This document shows positions 50,515-59,676 of a stretch of 64,000 bases of DNA, piece by piece. The stretch comes from DATJFQ01 sp035492775 (GTDB lineage Bacteria > Acidobacteriota > Vicinamibacteria > Vicinamibacterales > 2-12-FULL-66-21): contig DATJIW010000099.1 in assembly GCA_035492775.1 (NCBI GenBank), positions 1-64,000 of the forward strand. Direction: 5' to 3'. Below the pieces are notes generated by a model. That model saw nothing but the letters and a program-made list of their open reading frames with translations. It was not told the origin of the DNA and ran no database searches. A program made the position numbers and the translations under genes. Within the stretch, counting starts at the first letter, position 1. The number at the start of each line of letters is the position of its first letter.

Positions 50515-53500
50515 ATGAGAGCTTTAGAAATGTCGTCACCCCGAAGGTCAGGTGTGCTGACGATCCTCCTCGCTGTCCTGTCGGCCGTCGCGCTGCCGGC
50601 GCGCGGCGCAACGATCTTCGTGACGACCACAGACGACAAAATTGGCGGCGGGTTCGGATGCTCGCTCAAAGAAGCGATGTACGCGGCCAGACTGCATGCA
50701 TCCTACGATGGTGTCCATGCCATTGCGATCAACGGATACGATCCGACCACACATTTCCCCAACATTGCCCACACACAGTGCCTGGTCGGCGACGGCGTCG
50801 ATGACACGATCGTGCTCGCGACGAACGTGCTGTCGTCGACGATCTTCTCATTCGGGAAAGTCAACGAGGACGACCAGAATTTCATCGGGCCGACGGCCAC
50901 TGCCATGGTCACGACGAAGGTGACCATCGAAGCAAATGGGGCGATCCTCCTGCACTCGTTCCTGGCCGACAGCGAGCAATTTCGCCTGTTCGCGGTTGGT
51001 CCCGGAGGCCGGTTGACGATCCGGAATGCCATCATCGGCGGTTTCCGTGTTCACGGTGGAAACGGCGTCTGCGGAGGCGGTGGCGGAATGGGTGCGGGCG
51101 GGGCTATCCACGTTGCCGGCGGGACCTTGTTCGTCGAAAACACCACGTTCGTGAACAACGGCGCTGTCGGAGGGAACGGTAGCGAGGGAATCGCGGGGGG
51201 CGGCGGGGGCATGGGCGGCGATGGGGGGTGCGGCTTTGAAAACATTGTCGGGGGCGATGACGGCGGCGGCGGTGGTGGGGCTCGCGGAAACGGCGCGCGG
51301 GCCGATTTCTACAATGGCGGCGGCGGTGGAGGCACCGTTTTTTCGGGCAATCAGCGGACAGGCGGGTACCGCTGTGGCGCAGACGGCGGGATACACGGCG
51401 ATTTCGAGCACAACGATGGGTACGATGTCGCGAGTGGCTGTTCGGGTGGTGGCGGCGGCGGAGGCAATGCTCCTGAAGACCCTCTTCCTGGCACGATTTA
51501 CGGCGGCAGTGGACTCTATGGCGGCGGTGGCGGGGGGGCGGCGGACAAGGGAGGCCGCGGCGGGATCGGTGGCGGAGGGGGAGGGGGCGGTAACGGCGGA
51601 GATGGAGGATTCGGCGCAGGAGGTGGCGGCGGGCACGGCATCTTCATCCCAGGCGATAGCGGCCATGGCGGAATGTTTGGAAGTGACGGTGCATCCGACG
51701 TTGACGGCTCGGGTGGTGCGGGAGCAGGACTGGGTGGCGCAATCTTCAGTTATGGCGGCGATGTCACCATCCGCAACAGTACGTTCAATGGCAATTTCGT
51801 GCAAAGGGGAGATGGCATCAGCTGTCTGAAGCCCGACGGAACCAGCGAGTATGGCTGTTCGCCGTCCTCGCCTGCGTCTGATGCCGGCGGAGCGGTCTTC
51901 GCGGTCAACGGATTCCTCAAGATCTATAACTCGACCATCGCCGGGAATCACGTCTCGGGAACCGCTGCGGGCGCCGGGGGCGGTGTGTTCTTCCTCCAGA
52001 TGCAGGATGTTCCGCAGCAGTTTGAACCGCCGACGTTCGTTCTCGATAACAACATCATCGCGACCAACGGCACCAACGAATGCGTGATGAGAGTGGCCTC
52101 GTCCACTCTCGCCGGCGAGTTCGCGGGAAACCTGGTTCAAAGCAACGACTCGGCGGATCCCTGCCCTGTCGAGGGGATTGTGAAAAATGGTGAAGACCCG
52201 CTGCTGGGTCCCTTGCTAATGAACGGTGGATTCACGAACACGATGGCGATTACCACCGGCAGTCCGGCGTACGGCACGGCCGATCCGGGGACGTCACTGC
52301 CCGCCGACCAGCGCGGGCAGCAGCGGCCTTCGAAAGACGGTCATGGATATGACATTGGCGCCTTTGAAGCATGCGACGGCGGCGCCGACGCGCTGAAGTG
52401 CATCATTCCCAAATCTGCTGATGGAACTGAACCCTTCAGGCTGAGGGTTCTCGCGTCGCCGCCAGATGGCGGGATCACGGAACCTATTCCCAATCCGTCG
52501 CCTTTCGAACCATATTTGGAACCTCACGGGGCGGTATTGTTTCTAAACGCCACTCCGCTCAGCGGTGGACTTTACCAGGCGCATTATTTCGTCAATTGGA
52601 CCGGAGGCGTTCTCGACGATCCGACACGTCCCTCCAACGCGGTCCTGATGGACCAGGATCGTACGATCACGGCGAACTTCCAGCTTCACGACTTCTCGAT
52701 GTCGGTGAATCCGGTCACACTGACGATTCCGCTGGGCGGTTCAGCGTCAAGCACTGTCACGTCCGTCGGCTTGGGTGATTTTTCCGACAAAATCAATCTT
52801 TCCGCCGGTATCGCGCCCGCTGGCGTGCGCGCCTCTGTCAGTCCGAATTCGACTTCGGCACCTTACCCGGCGAGTTCATCGCTCAGCCTCACAATCGGAT
52901 CGTCCGTGACGCCACAGGCGTATGGGCAGGAGGTCACAGGATCTTCCAGCGGCGTCTCCGGGGACCTTTCGCACCGCGTCGTTGTCCCTGTCACGATCGT
53001 GGCCACATCGGCTGCCGTCGTGAACATGATCAATCAGGACCAGGTCCTGGGCTGCATCGACAGCTCGGGAGTCGGCCAGTCGCTGGTCGCAAAAATCAAT
53101 GCGTATCAGTCACTCGCGAGTGGCGGCCGTATGCAGGGCGCGACCAACGTCCTGGCGGCATTTCAATACGAGGTGCAGGGGCAAACCGGACGACACATCG
53201 CGACCACCTGCACGGATCCGGTGGGCGGAAACCAGTTCAACGCCGGACAGACGTTGATCGCGGACGCACAGTCACTGCAGGCCACGTCGGGTACGCGACT
53301 CAAGCCGAACCCCATCGTCGGGTCGGTCGTGAACTCCGCGAATGTCGGTTTATCGGGGGCGACGGTCAATCTGCTGAATACGCGGAAGAGTGTCGTCGCG
53401 ACCACTGCAACCGATGCCGTGGGTTTCTACTACTTCGCGGACCCGAGCGGGTTGACGGCCGGTACGGCGTACACCGTCACCGTGACGCTTCCCAAAGGCT

Positions 53501-53580
53501 ACAAGAGTTCCAGCCCCGGGACGCAGAGCTTCACATGGTCGAATAGTCCGGTGCTGTTGCCGAATTTCGTGCTGAAGTGA
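50515..53580 (+). CDS. Large secreted CSLREA-type glycine-rich beta-helix protein
   Basis: 1021 residues. A signal peptide (about 1-26) is followed by the CSLREA-like motif GFGCSLKEAMYAA (about 40-52), then a right-handed beta-helix-like part with polymorphic repeats (VENTTFVNNGAVGGNG, IRNSTFNGNFVQRG), a glycine-rich stretch of 200 residues (GGGGGGG blocks), Ig-like domains (about 690-860) and a C-terminal carboxypeptidase-regulatory-like fold (VVNSANVGLSGATVNLLNT). GGAGG (50503-50507) precedes ATG 50515. It is probably a surface or extracellular adhesin. Its length and repeats suggest recombination-prone evolution. Confidence 0.82.
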   Translation: MRALEMSSPRRSGVLTILLAVLSAVALPARGATIFVTTTDDKIGGGFGCSLKEAMYAARLHASYDGVHAIAINGYDPTTHFPNIAHTQCLVGDGVDDTIVLATNVLSSTIFSFGKVNEDDQNFIGPTATAMVTTKVTIEANGAILLHSFLADSEQFRLFAVGPGGRLTIRNAIIGGFRVHGGNGVCGGGGGMGAGGAIHVAGGTLFVENTTFVNNGAVGGNGSEGIAGGGGGMGGDGGCGFENIVGGDDGGGGGGARGNGARADFYNGGGGGGTVFSGNQRTGGYRCGADGGIHGDFEHNDGYDVASGCSGGGGGGGNAPEDPLPGTIYGGSGLYGGGGGGAADKGGRGGIGGGGGGGGNGGDGGFGAGGGGGHGIFIPGDSGHGGMFGSDGASDVDGSGGAGAGLGGAIFSYGGDVTIRNSTFNGNFVQRGDGISCLKPDGTSEYGCSPSSPASDAGGAVFAVNGFLKIYNSTIAGNHVSGTAAGAGGGVFFLQMQDVPQQFEPPTFVLDNNIIATNGTNECVMRVASSTLAGEFAGNLVQSNDSADPCPVEGIVKNGEDPLLGPLLMNGGFTNTMAITTGSPAYGTADPGTSLPADQRGQQRPSKDGHGYDIGAFEACDGGADALKCIIPKSADGTEPFRLRVLASPPDGGITEPIPNPSPFEPYLEPHGAVLFLNATPLSGGLYQAHYFVNWTGGVLDDPTRPSNAVLMDQDRTITANFQLHDFSMSVNPVTLTIPLGGSASSTVTSVGLGDFSDKINLSAGIAPAGVRASVSPNSTSAPYPASSSLSLTIGSSVTPQAYGQEVTGSSSGVSGDLSHRVVVPVTIVATSAAVVNMINQDQVLGCIDSSGVGQSLVAKINAYQSLASGGRMQGATNVLAAFQYEVQGQTGRHIATTCTDPVGGNQFNAGQTLIADAQSLQATSGTRLKPNPIVGSVVNSANVGLSGATVNLLNTRKSVVATTATDAVGFYYFADPSGLTAGTAYTVTVTLPKGYKSSSPGTQSFTWSNSPVLLPNFVLK

Positions 53581-53632
53581 CGGTTCAACCCCTTCGAGGC
53601 AGCAGGCCCGAAGCACCGCCGGCGAGGCCGCG

Positions 53633-53826
53633 TCACTTCTCCGCCTCCGTCGCCTTGTAGAACTTCACCAGATCCGCGTGCATGTTCGCCGACGCGGGGC
53701 GGTCGATGTAGACCATGTGCCCGGATTCGTCGTGCGCCGTCATGATGTTGTGCGCGCGCACGTCGGGGGAGACGTCGCCCGACCACTGGCCGATCCCGCC
53801 CGGACGGTCTGTATTTGACATCCCAA
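53633..53826 (-). pseudogene. C-terminal remnant of a peptidase S10-like carboxypeptidase
   Basis: The minus-strand translation ends MTAHDESGHMVYIDRPASAN, then HADLVKFYKATEAEK before the stop. This is the histidine-containing C-terminal strand and helix (GHMVY-P-x-D) of serine carboxypeptidases of family S10. Only about 45-60 codons are recognisable and the rest is missing, because the PadR gene and its promoter occupy the sequence upstream. It is probably a decayed remnant left by a rearrangement. A short genuine gene cannot be excluded. Confidence 0.4.
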
Positions 53827-53850
53827 TGGAGATGCAGCAGACTCCATTGG
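53823..53850. promoter_or_regulatory. Perfect inverted repeat at the padR start (likely autoregulatory operator)
   Basis: CCAATGGAG (53823-53831) and CTCCATTGG (53842-53850), 9-bp arms with no mismatch and a 10-base centre. It ends 1 bp before the ATG at 53852. TTGACA lies at 53815-53820. PadR proteins usually bind such palindromes to repress themselves and the adjacent permease. Confidence 0.65.
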
Positions 53851-53851
53851 A

Positions 53852-54199
53852 ATGGCCAATGAACACCCGCCGAAGACCGACGTCCTGCAGGGCACGCTCG
53901 ATCTGATGGTCCTGCAGACGCTCGCGACGATGGGTCCGCAGCATGGCTACGCCGTCGCCGCCCGGCTCGAGCAGGTCTCGGCGGGATCGATCCGGCTGAA
54001 CATGGGGACGCTGTATCCGTCGTTGATGCGCCTCGAACAGCGCGGGCTCGTGCGCGGTTCCTGGGGAACGACGGAGAACAACCGGCGGGCCCGGTATTAC
54101 GCGCTCACGACGGCCGGCCGTCGACGCCTTGCCGAACAACGGGCGGAGTGGGACCGCATGGCGGCCATCATGAACACCCTGCTGAACACGGCGGAGTGA
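53852..54199 (+). CDS. PadR-family transcriptional repressor
   Basis: 115 residues with a winged helix: LQGTLDLMVLQTLATMGPQHGYAVAARLEQ, the recognition segment NMGTLYPSLMRLEQRGLVRG and a short C-terminal dimer helix. It responds to small hydrophobic or phenolic ligands in known cases. It lies 16 bp before the permease gene, an arrangement typical of acidobacterial PadR/ADOP pairs. An inverted repeat touches its start codon. Confidence 0.93.
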   Translation: MANEHPPKTDVLQGTLDLMVLQTLATMGPQHGYAVAARLEQVSAGSIRLNMGTLYPSLMRLEQRGLVRGSWGTTENNRRARYYALTTAGRRRLAEQRAEWDRMAAIMNTLLNTAE

Positions 54200-54215
54200 G
54201 GAAGGGAAGACCGCC

Positions 54216-56888
54216 ATGGACCTGCTTCGCGAGTGGCTCGCACGGGCGTCGGGCGTGCTGCGCCCGCGCCGCACCGACGCGGATCTCGAGGCGGAACTGC
54301 GCGCGCACGTCGCGCTCGCCGGCGATGCCGCGCGGGGCAGCGCGTCTCGATCGGAGGTGGCGTCGGCCATGGAGTCGCTGCGCGATCAACGCGGTGTCCC
54401 GTCGGTCGAGGCGCTCGTCCGTGACGTCCGCCAGGCACTTCGTTCGCTCCGGCGCTCGCCGACGTTTGCGCTCGTCACGATAATCACGCTTGCCCTGGGA
54501 ATCGCCGCGATCACGACGGTCTTCGCCGTCATCGACGGCGTCCTGCTCGCGCCACTGCCCTATCCCGACGCGGGCCGCGTGGTCGCCGTCTGGAACACGG
54601 CGCCTGGCGCACCCGGCCTCGCCGACGTCTCGGGAGACCTTCGTCTGTCCGACTCGATGTATTTCACGTACGCGGAGCAAAACCGGGTCTTCGACGCGTT
54701 CGGCATCTGGGGAGACCAGACAGCGACCGTGACCGGACGGGGCGAGCCCGAGGAAGTCCGCGTCGCGGTCGTATCGGACGGCGTACTGCAGGCGCTCGGG
54801 ATTGCTCCTGCAGCCGGACGTCTCCTCAACGCATCCGATCAGCAGACTGGGGCGCCGCGCACGATCCTCATCTCGTACGGCTACTGGCAGCGCCGCTTCG
54901 GCGGAGATCCTCGCGCCGTCGGCTCGATGCTGACCGTTGACGCGCAGCCGAGACAGATCGCCGGCGTCCTTTCCGTGTCGTTCACGCTCGCCGATTCGCA
55001 CCCGGATCTGATTCTGCCCGCACGGTTCGACCGCGCGCGTGCGCAGATGCCCGGCTTTGGCTGGAACGGGGTCGCGCGCCTCAGGCCCGGCGTCACGATC
55101 GCTCAGGCCAACGCCGACCTCGCGCGCATGCTGCCGATCTGGATGTCCTCCTGGCCGGCGCCGAAAGGAGTCGACCCGCACATCTATGAATCATGGCGGA
55201 TTACACCCGCGATCCGCCCGCTCAAGGACGACATCGTCGGCGGCGTCCGCTCCGCGTTGTGGGTGCTGATGGCAACGGCCGGCATCGTGCTGCTGATCGC
55301 GTGCGCGAACGTCGCGACGCTCGTGCTCGTCCGCACGGACGAGCGTCATCACGAGCTGGCGGTCCGCGTCGCCCTCGGCGCGGGGCGCGGCCGGATCGTT
55401 CGCGCGATTGCGATGGAAATGCTGCTGCTCGCGCTCGGTGCCGCGATCGCCGGTGCGGCCGCCAGCGCTGGAATCGTGGCGGCTCTTGTCTCTTTCGCGC
55501 CGTCAAATCTGCCGCGCGCAGGGGAGATCGCGCTCGGCATGCGCGAGCTCGTGTTCGCCGGCGCGGTGGGAGTCCTGGCCGCCGTCGCGATCGGCCTGAT
55601 GCCGGCATTTCGATCGATGCCGTCGCTCTCAGACGCCGCCGGCGGTGGGACGCGGACGATCACCGAGAGCCGCAGGCATCAGCGTGGACGAAACACGCTC
55701 ATCGTCGCACAGCTGGCGATGGCGCTCGTGCTCCTCGTGGCGTCGGGCCTGATGCTGCGTACGTTCGGGGCGCTGCACACGGTGCAACCGGGCTTCACGG
55801 AACCGTCCCGCCAGCTCGTGCTGCGGATGTCGGTGCCGGACGTGCTCGTGCCGGACGACGCCCGCGTGGCGCTGCTCGAACGCGGGATCGTCGAGCGTGT
55901 TGGAGCCATTCCAGGCGTCGAATCGACCGGATTCGCGACCACGATTCCGATGGAAGGATCGCTGCCCGATTGGGACGTCATCATTCCGGAGGGCGCCCAT
56001 CTTTCGGCCGCCGATATGCCGCCGCTCCGGCTCTTCAAAATGATTTCGCCGAGCTACCTGCCCTCGATGGGCACCCCAATCGTCGCCGGCCGCGACTTTG
56101 CGTGGGCCGACCTGAATGGCGCCAGCCGCGTCATTCTCGTCTCCGAAAATCTCGCGCGCGAGTTGTGGGGGAGTGCACAGGGCGCGATCGGCAAGCGGCT
56201 TCAAACGCTTCCGGGCGCGCCGTGGCACGAGGTGATTGGCGTCGTCGCCGACGTCCGTGAAAACGGCGCACAGAAACCCGCGCCTTCGATCGTGTACTGG
56301 CCGGCGTACGAACAGAATCCTTACCGGGAGCAGCGCTCGTATGTCGCGCGGACGATCACGCTGGTCGTCAGGACGCCGCGGGCGGGAAGCGGGTCGCTCC
56401 TCACGGACGTGCAGCGCGCCGTCTGGTCGGTCAGACCCGACCTGGCCATCGCCGGCGTCCAGACTATGCAGGCGATATACGACCGCTCGATGGCCCAAAC
56501 GTCGTTCACGATGACGACGCTGCTGGCGGCCGGCGCGATGGCGCTGGTGCTCGCGATCATCGGCGTGTACGGCACGGTCTCGTATTCGGTGACGCGGCGG
56601 ATGCGCGAGCTCGGGATCCGTGTTGCGCTCGGTGGCCCGCCGCGGGCACTCGTAGGAGCCTTCGTGCGGTGGGGACTGGTGCTCGGCGCGATGGCGATCC
56701 CGCCGGGTGTCGCGGCGTCCGCACTGCTGGCCCGCCTCATGTCCGCGCTGCTCTTCGGAGTCCGTCCGCTGGATGCCGTTACCTACATAGCTGTGATCGG
56801 CATACTGGCGCTGGCTGCGGCAGCTGCGAGCTATCTTCCCGCCAGACGCATCCTGTCGGTCGACCCCGTCCGCGCGCTGAACAGCTGA
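54216..56888 (+). CDS. MacB/FtsX-type permease of the acidobacterial ADOP family
   Basis: 890 residues. A short N-terminal helix (MDLLREWLARASG, DADLEAELRAHVAL) is followed by an MacB-like periplasmic domain, two FtsX-permease domains (FALVTIITLALGIAAITTVFAVIDGVLL near 90; ATAGIVLLIACANVATLVLVRT near 365; TTLLAAGAMALVLAIIGVYGTVSYSV near 770) and about 8 membrane helices. There is no ATPase domain or adjacent ATPase gene, the hallmark of orphan duplicated permeases. It could export lipids, peptides or antibiotics, or act as a signal-only permease. It is controlled by the upstream PadR. Confidence 0.92.
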   Translation: MDLLREWLARASGVLRPRRTDADLEAELRAHVALAGDAARGSASRSEVASAMESLRDQRGVPSVEALVRDVRQALRSLRRSPTFALVTIITLALGIAAITTVFAVIDGVLLAPLPYPDAGRVVAVWNTAPGAPGLADVSGDLRLSDSMYFTYAEQNRVFDAFGIWGDQTATVTGRGEPEEVRVAVVSDGVLQALGIAPAAGRLLNASDQQTGAPRTILISYGYWQRRFGGDPRAVGSMLTVDAQPRQIAGVLSVSFTLADSHPDLILPARFDRARAQMPGFGWNGVARLRPGVTIAQANADLARMLPIWMSSWPAPKGVDPHIYESWRITPAIRPLKDDIVGGVRSALWVLMATAGIVLLIACANVATLVLVRTDERHHELAVRVALGAGRGRIVRAIAMEMLLLALGAAIAGAAASAGIVAALVSFAPSNLPRAGEIALGMRELVFAGAVGVLAAVAIGLMPAFRSMPSLSDAAGGGTRTITESRRHQRGRNTLIVAQLAMALVLLVASGLMLRTFGALHTVQPGFTEPSRQLVLRMSVPDVLVPDDARVALLERGIVERVGAIPGVESTGFATTIPMEGSLPDWDVIIPEGAHLSAADMPPLRLFKMISPSYLPSMGTPIVAGRDFAWADLNGASRVILVSENLARELWGSAQGAIGKRLQTLPGAPWHEVIGVVADVRENGAQKPAPSIVYWPAYEQNPYREQRSYVARTITLVVRTPRAGSGSLLTDVQRAVWSVRPDLAIAGVQTMQAIYDRSMAQTSFTMTTLLAAGAMALVLAIIGVYGTVSYSVTRRMRELGIRVALGGPPRALVGAFVRWGLVLGAMAIPPGVAASALLARLMSALLFGVRPLDAVTYIAVIGILALAAAAASYLPARRILSVDPVRALNS

Positions 56889-56904
56889 CGGGGATGCCTT
56901 GCGT

Positions 56905-59247
56905 CTACTGGAGACGCCCGTACTCGGCCCTCGCCTGCTGCAGCACCGGTACTTGCGGATCGGCGTCTTTCCACAACCTCAGGAAATCCGTGTAAGCCGC
57001 TCGTGCTTTCGTGTGGTCTCCTGCCAGCGCATATGATCTGCCCAGCTGCAGTCGAGCGAGCGCGCCGATTGGATCGGTGATGACGACGCCGCGGTGCTCG
57101 AGAACCTTCTGGAACTCCGCCGCCGCCTCCGACCCCTTGTGCGCAGCAAGAAACGCCAGCCCGCGAAAGTACGTTGGATACATCGCGCCGAACAGGGCCG
57201 AGATGGTGCTGAGCGGAACCCCGAGTTCGTGTGGCACCGCGATTTGAAGGACGTCGAGTGCAGGGCTCGGTTCATTTCGATCGAGCGCAAGGACCGCGCG
57301 CAGCACCGGCACATAGCTGTATCGGACCGCGGTGTTCTCAGGCGACCGGCGCTCGAGGTCCTCGGTGAGACTCTGCGCACGTGAGGCATCGCCGGCGAGC
57401 GCCAGCGCCAGCGCGGCGCCGTACTCGACTTCGCGGTCGTGCGAGAGGCGCAAGGCCGCCGCGGCTTCGCGAACGGCCGCGGGTCGATCGCCGAACAGCG
57501 CTTCGCGAACCGCGGCGCCGGCCTCCCACAACGCCGCACGCTCCGGCTGCTGCGCCTGCATCGCCTCATCCACGGCACGGCGCGAAAGCGCGCGTGCATC
57601 GGAAAGATGTCCGTCATAGGCCGCGACGAACGCCTCCCGCGCCGACATCCAGTTGTCTCCGCCGGGCCGCGCCCGCGCCAGCGCGGCTTCGCGCTGAAGA
57701 GCCGCAGCATCCCCTGTGACGAAGCCGATGTCGTAGGCCAGCATGATGAGCTCGTCCGCGTCGAGCCCCCGCGCTCTCGCTGCGTGCAGCGCGTTGGCAG
57801 CCTCGCCGGTCCTCCCCAGGTACAGGTTGTTCGTCCCAACGCTGTAATACCCGGGCCAGTCGTCCGGATCGAGTTCGACCGCTTTCTGTGCTTCCGCCAG
57901 ACCGCGATCGTAGCGTCCGCGGGTCTTGCTGATCATTCCGGCCAGAAAGCTGTGGACGTGCGTCTCGCGAGGATACGCCCGCGCCCATGTCTCGCAGGTT
58001 TGCTGCGCCGCCTCGAGGTTTCCGGTCCCGAGCATCTCGTAATTCACGGTGATCAGGAATTTTTCGGGTTCACTTGTACGGTCCCGCAGTTGCCATGCCC
58101 GCTCGACGCTGGCCACCGCGAGGTCCGGCTGATCGAGGTCAGCGTAAATGCGTCCCAGGGACGCATGCGCGACCGCGAAGCTCGGATCGAGTTCGATCGC
58201 GCGGCGGAACAGCGGTAGCGACGCGACGGCGCCGTGTACGGCATGGACCTCCCAGCCCGCGGTGTAGGCTTTCAGAGCATCGAGAGACGATGTCGTCGCC
58301 TCCTGCAACGGCTTGGCGTACTTCTCGACGCTCGCGAGCGACTCGCCCACTCGTGTTCTGAAGCGGCTCGCGATCTCGCTGAGCGCGTTCAGGACGTCCT
58401 CCTTTCGCGATGCCTGCGCCTGCTCCTCATCGAGCACATCGCCATTGAGGCACTTCTTGGCCCGCAGTCCGAGCACATAACGTGCGCCGACGGAGGCAAT
58501 GGATCCCTGCAGCACGGCTGCGGCGCCCGTGCGCTCGCAGATCTCCGCAGCCGCGTCTGCAGTGAGGCGCAGATCCGCCGGTTTGTTCATCAGTTTCAGT
58601 GTGCGGCGGATGCGCTGGTCGGAAACGACACTGAGATACGGTGACTGCTCCAGCTGGATCGCCAGGCCCTGCCTCAAGGTTCCGTCGAATACGGCCTCCC
58701 CAGTCGAATTGTCGAAGTCGGCGAGTACCACCGTGTCTTTAGCGGTCAGGGGCGGCCTCCGGCGCAGGTGAACTCGAGCTTCAGCGCCCGCGAAGAGCAC
58801 GAGCAATGCTGCCGCGACGACCCACCCGATCCGGTTCCAGTGGCTCGTTTCCCGAACGTGTATTTCCACCTTCGAATGAGTGGCTGCGAGCACACTGACT
58901 TCGGCGGGCGTAGCGGAACGGGCATTTCGCGCAAAGCGATAGCCCCGGCCGGGCACCGTAACGATGTAGCGATCCTGGTCGGTCTCGCCGAGCGCCTTAC
59001 GCAGCGCGAAGATGTTGCGCGTGAGGTTCGTTTCCTCTACGAAGGTGTTCGGCCACACGGCCTGCATCAGTTCGTCCTTGGTGGCGATTTCGGTGCCGTG
59101 CTGCAGCAGGACGATGAGGAGCTGAAAGCTCTTGGGAGTGAGCGCGATCGGTTCCACGCCGCGAAACAGCCGCTGCTGCTGAACGTCGACTCGAAAAGCA
59201 CCGAATTCGTAAGTTTCTGTGTCCGAGCGACTTGGGGTTGCAGACAC
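56905..59247 (-). CDS. Winged-helix membrane regulator with TPR sensor (CadC/ToxR-like)
   Basis: 780 residues. The N-terminal OmpR/PhoB-type winged helix (about 12-107) shows EFGAFRVDVQQQRLFRG, LTPKSFQLLIVLLQHG and TVPGRGYRFA. One membrane helix (139-156) follows, then a long periplasmic TPR-type domain. Such one-component regulators read an outside signal and bind promoters directly. Its start at 59247 faces a small protein gene across 123 bp containing tandem 10-bp repeats (59269-59288), a likely binding site. Confidence 0.9.
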   Translation of the reverse strand: MSATPSRSDTETYEFGAFRVDVQQQRLFRGVEPIALTPKSFQLLIVLLQHGTEIATKDELMQAVWPNTFVEETNLTRNIFALRKALGETDQDRYIVTVPGRGYRFARNARSATPAEVSVLAATHSKVEIHVRETSHWNRIGWVVAAALLVLFAGAEARVHLRRRPPLTAKDTVVLADFDNSTGEAVFDGTLRQGLAIQLEQSPYLSVVSDQRIRRTLKLMNKPADLRLTADAAAEICERTGAAAVLQGSIASVGARYVLGLRAKKCLNGDVLDEEQAQASRKEDVLNALSEIASRFRTRVGESLASVEKYAKPLQEATTSSLDALKAYTAGWEVHAVHGAVASLPLFRRAIELDPSFAVAHASLGRIYADLDQPDLAVASVERAWQLRDRTSEPEKFLITVNYEMLGTGNLEAAQQTCETWARAYPRETHVHSFLAGMISKTRGRYDRGLAEAQKAVELDPDDWPGYYSVGTNNLYLGRTGEAANALHAARARGLDADELIMLAYDIGFVTGDAAALQREAALARARPGGDNWMSAREAFVAAYDGHLSDARALSRRAVDEAMQAQQPERAALWEAGAAVREALFGDRPAAVREAAAALRLSHDREVEYGAALALALAGDASRAQSLTEDLERRSPENTAVRYSYVPVLRAVLALDRNEPSPALDVLQIAVPHELGVPLSTISALFGAMYPTYFRGLAFLAAHKGSEAAAEFQKVLEHRGVVITDPIGALARLQLGRSYALAGDHTKARAAYTDFLRLWKDADPQVPVLQQARAEYGRLQ

Positions 59248-59268
59248 GGGACGAACCTACCAAAGACT

Positions 59269-59288
59269 CCAAGAAATTCCAAGAAATT
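59269..59288. promoter_or_regulatory. Tandem 10-bp direct repeat in the divergent promoter
   Basis: CCAAGAAATT occurs twice in a row (59269-59278, 59279-59288), preceded by a degenerate third unit (CCAAAGACTC at 59260). Winged-helix regulators commonly bind direct repeats one helical turn apart. Confidence 0.45.
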
Positions 59289-59370
59289 CGGATCCAACAG
59301 CGAAGGACTTCGGACCCCGCCGTTCGCCATATTGCGCGCAGTTCCATTGCGCGGAACCGAAGCGAAGTCC

Positions 59371-59676
59371 ATGGCGAAGCAGACGACGATCACGATCGAG
59401 ACGAGGTCCCTGTTGATCGTGCAGGCGCGGCAGGCGTGCCGTGCCTGGTGCCCGGAATGTTCAGCCGAAGCCGAAATGGTGCTGCTGGTGCCCGGGGCGA
59501 TCTCCGGACCTGACGCCGCACTGTTGGCGGCCTGGCTGAAATCCGGAGACGTGCACCGATCCACGAGGCCCGACGGCACGGCGCTGATCTGCGTCCGTTC
59601 GCTGCTCGCGCGCAAGGAAAAACCACGTACCGGCGACGCCTCGACGTCGCCGCGTCACGAAAAGGAGACAACATGA
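59371..59676 (+). CDS. Small Cys-containing protein of unknown function
   Basis: 101 residues. A Cys/Trp motif (QACRAWCPECSAEAEMVLLV) near residue 25 has three Cys in CRAWCPEC, possibly metal-binding or a zinc-knuckle. The middle is hydrophobic-rich and the tail is basic. Similar short proteins precede other secreted repeat proteins in soil genomes. It overlaps the HAF-repeat gene at ATGA (59673-59676), so translation is coupled. The function is unknown. Confidence 0.6.
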   Translation: MAKQTTITIETRSLLIVQARQACRAWCPECSAEAEMVLLVPGAISGPDAALLAAWLKSGDVHRSTRPDGTALICVRSLLARKEKPRTGDASTSPRHEKETT

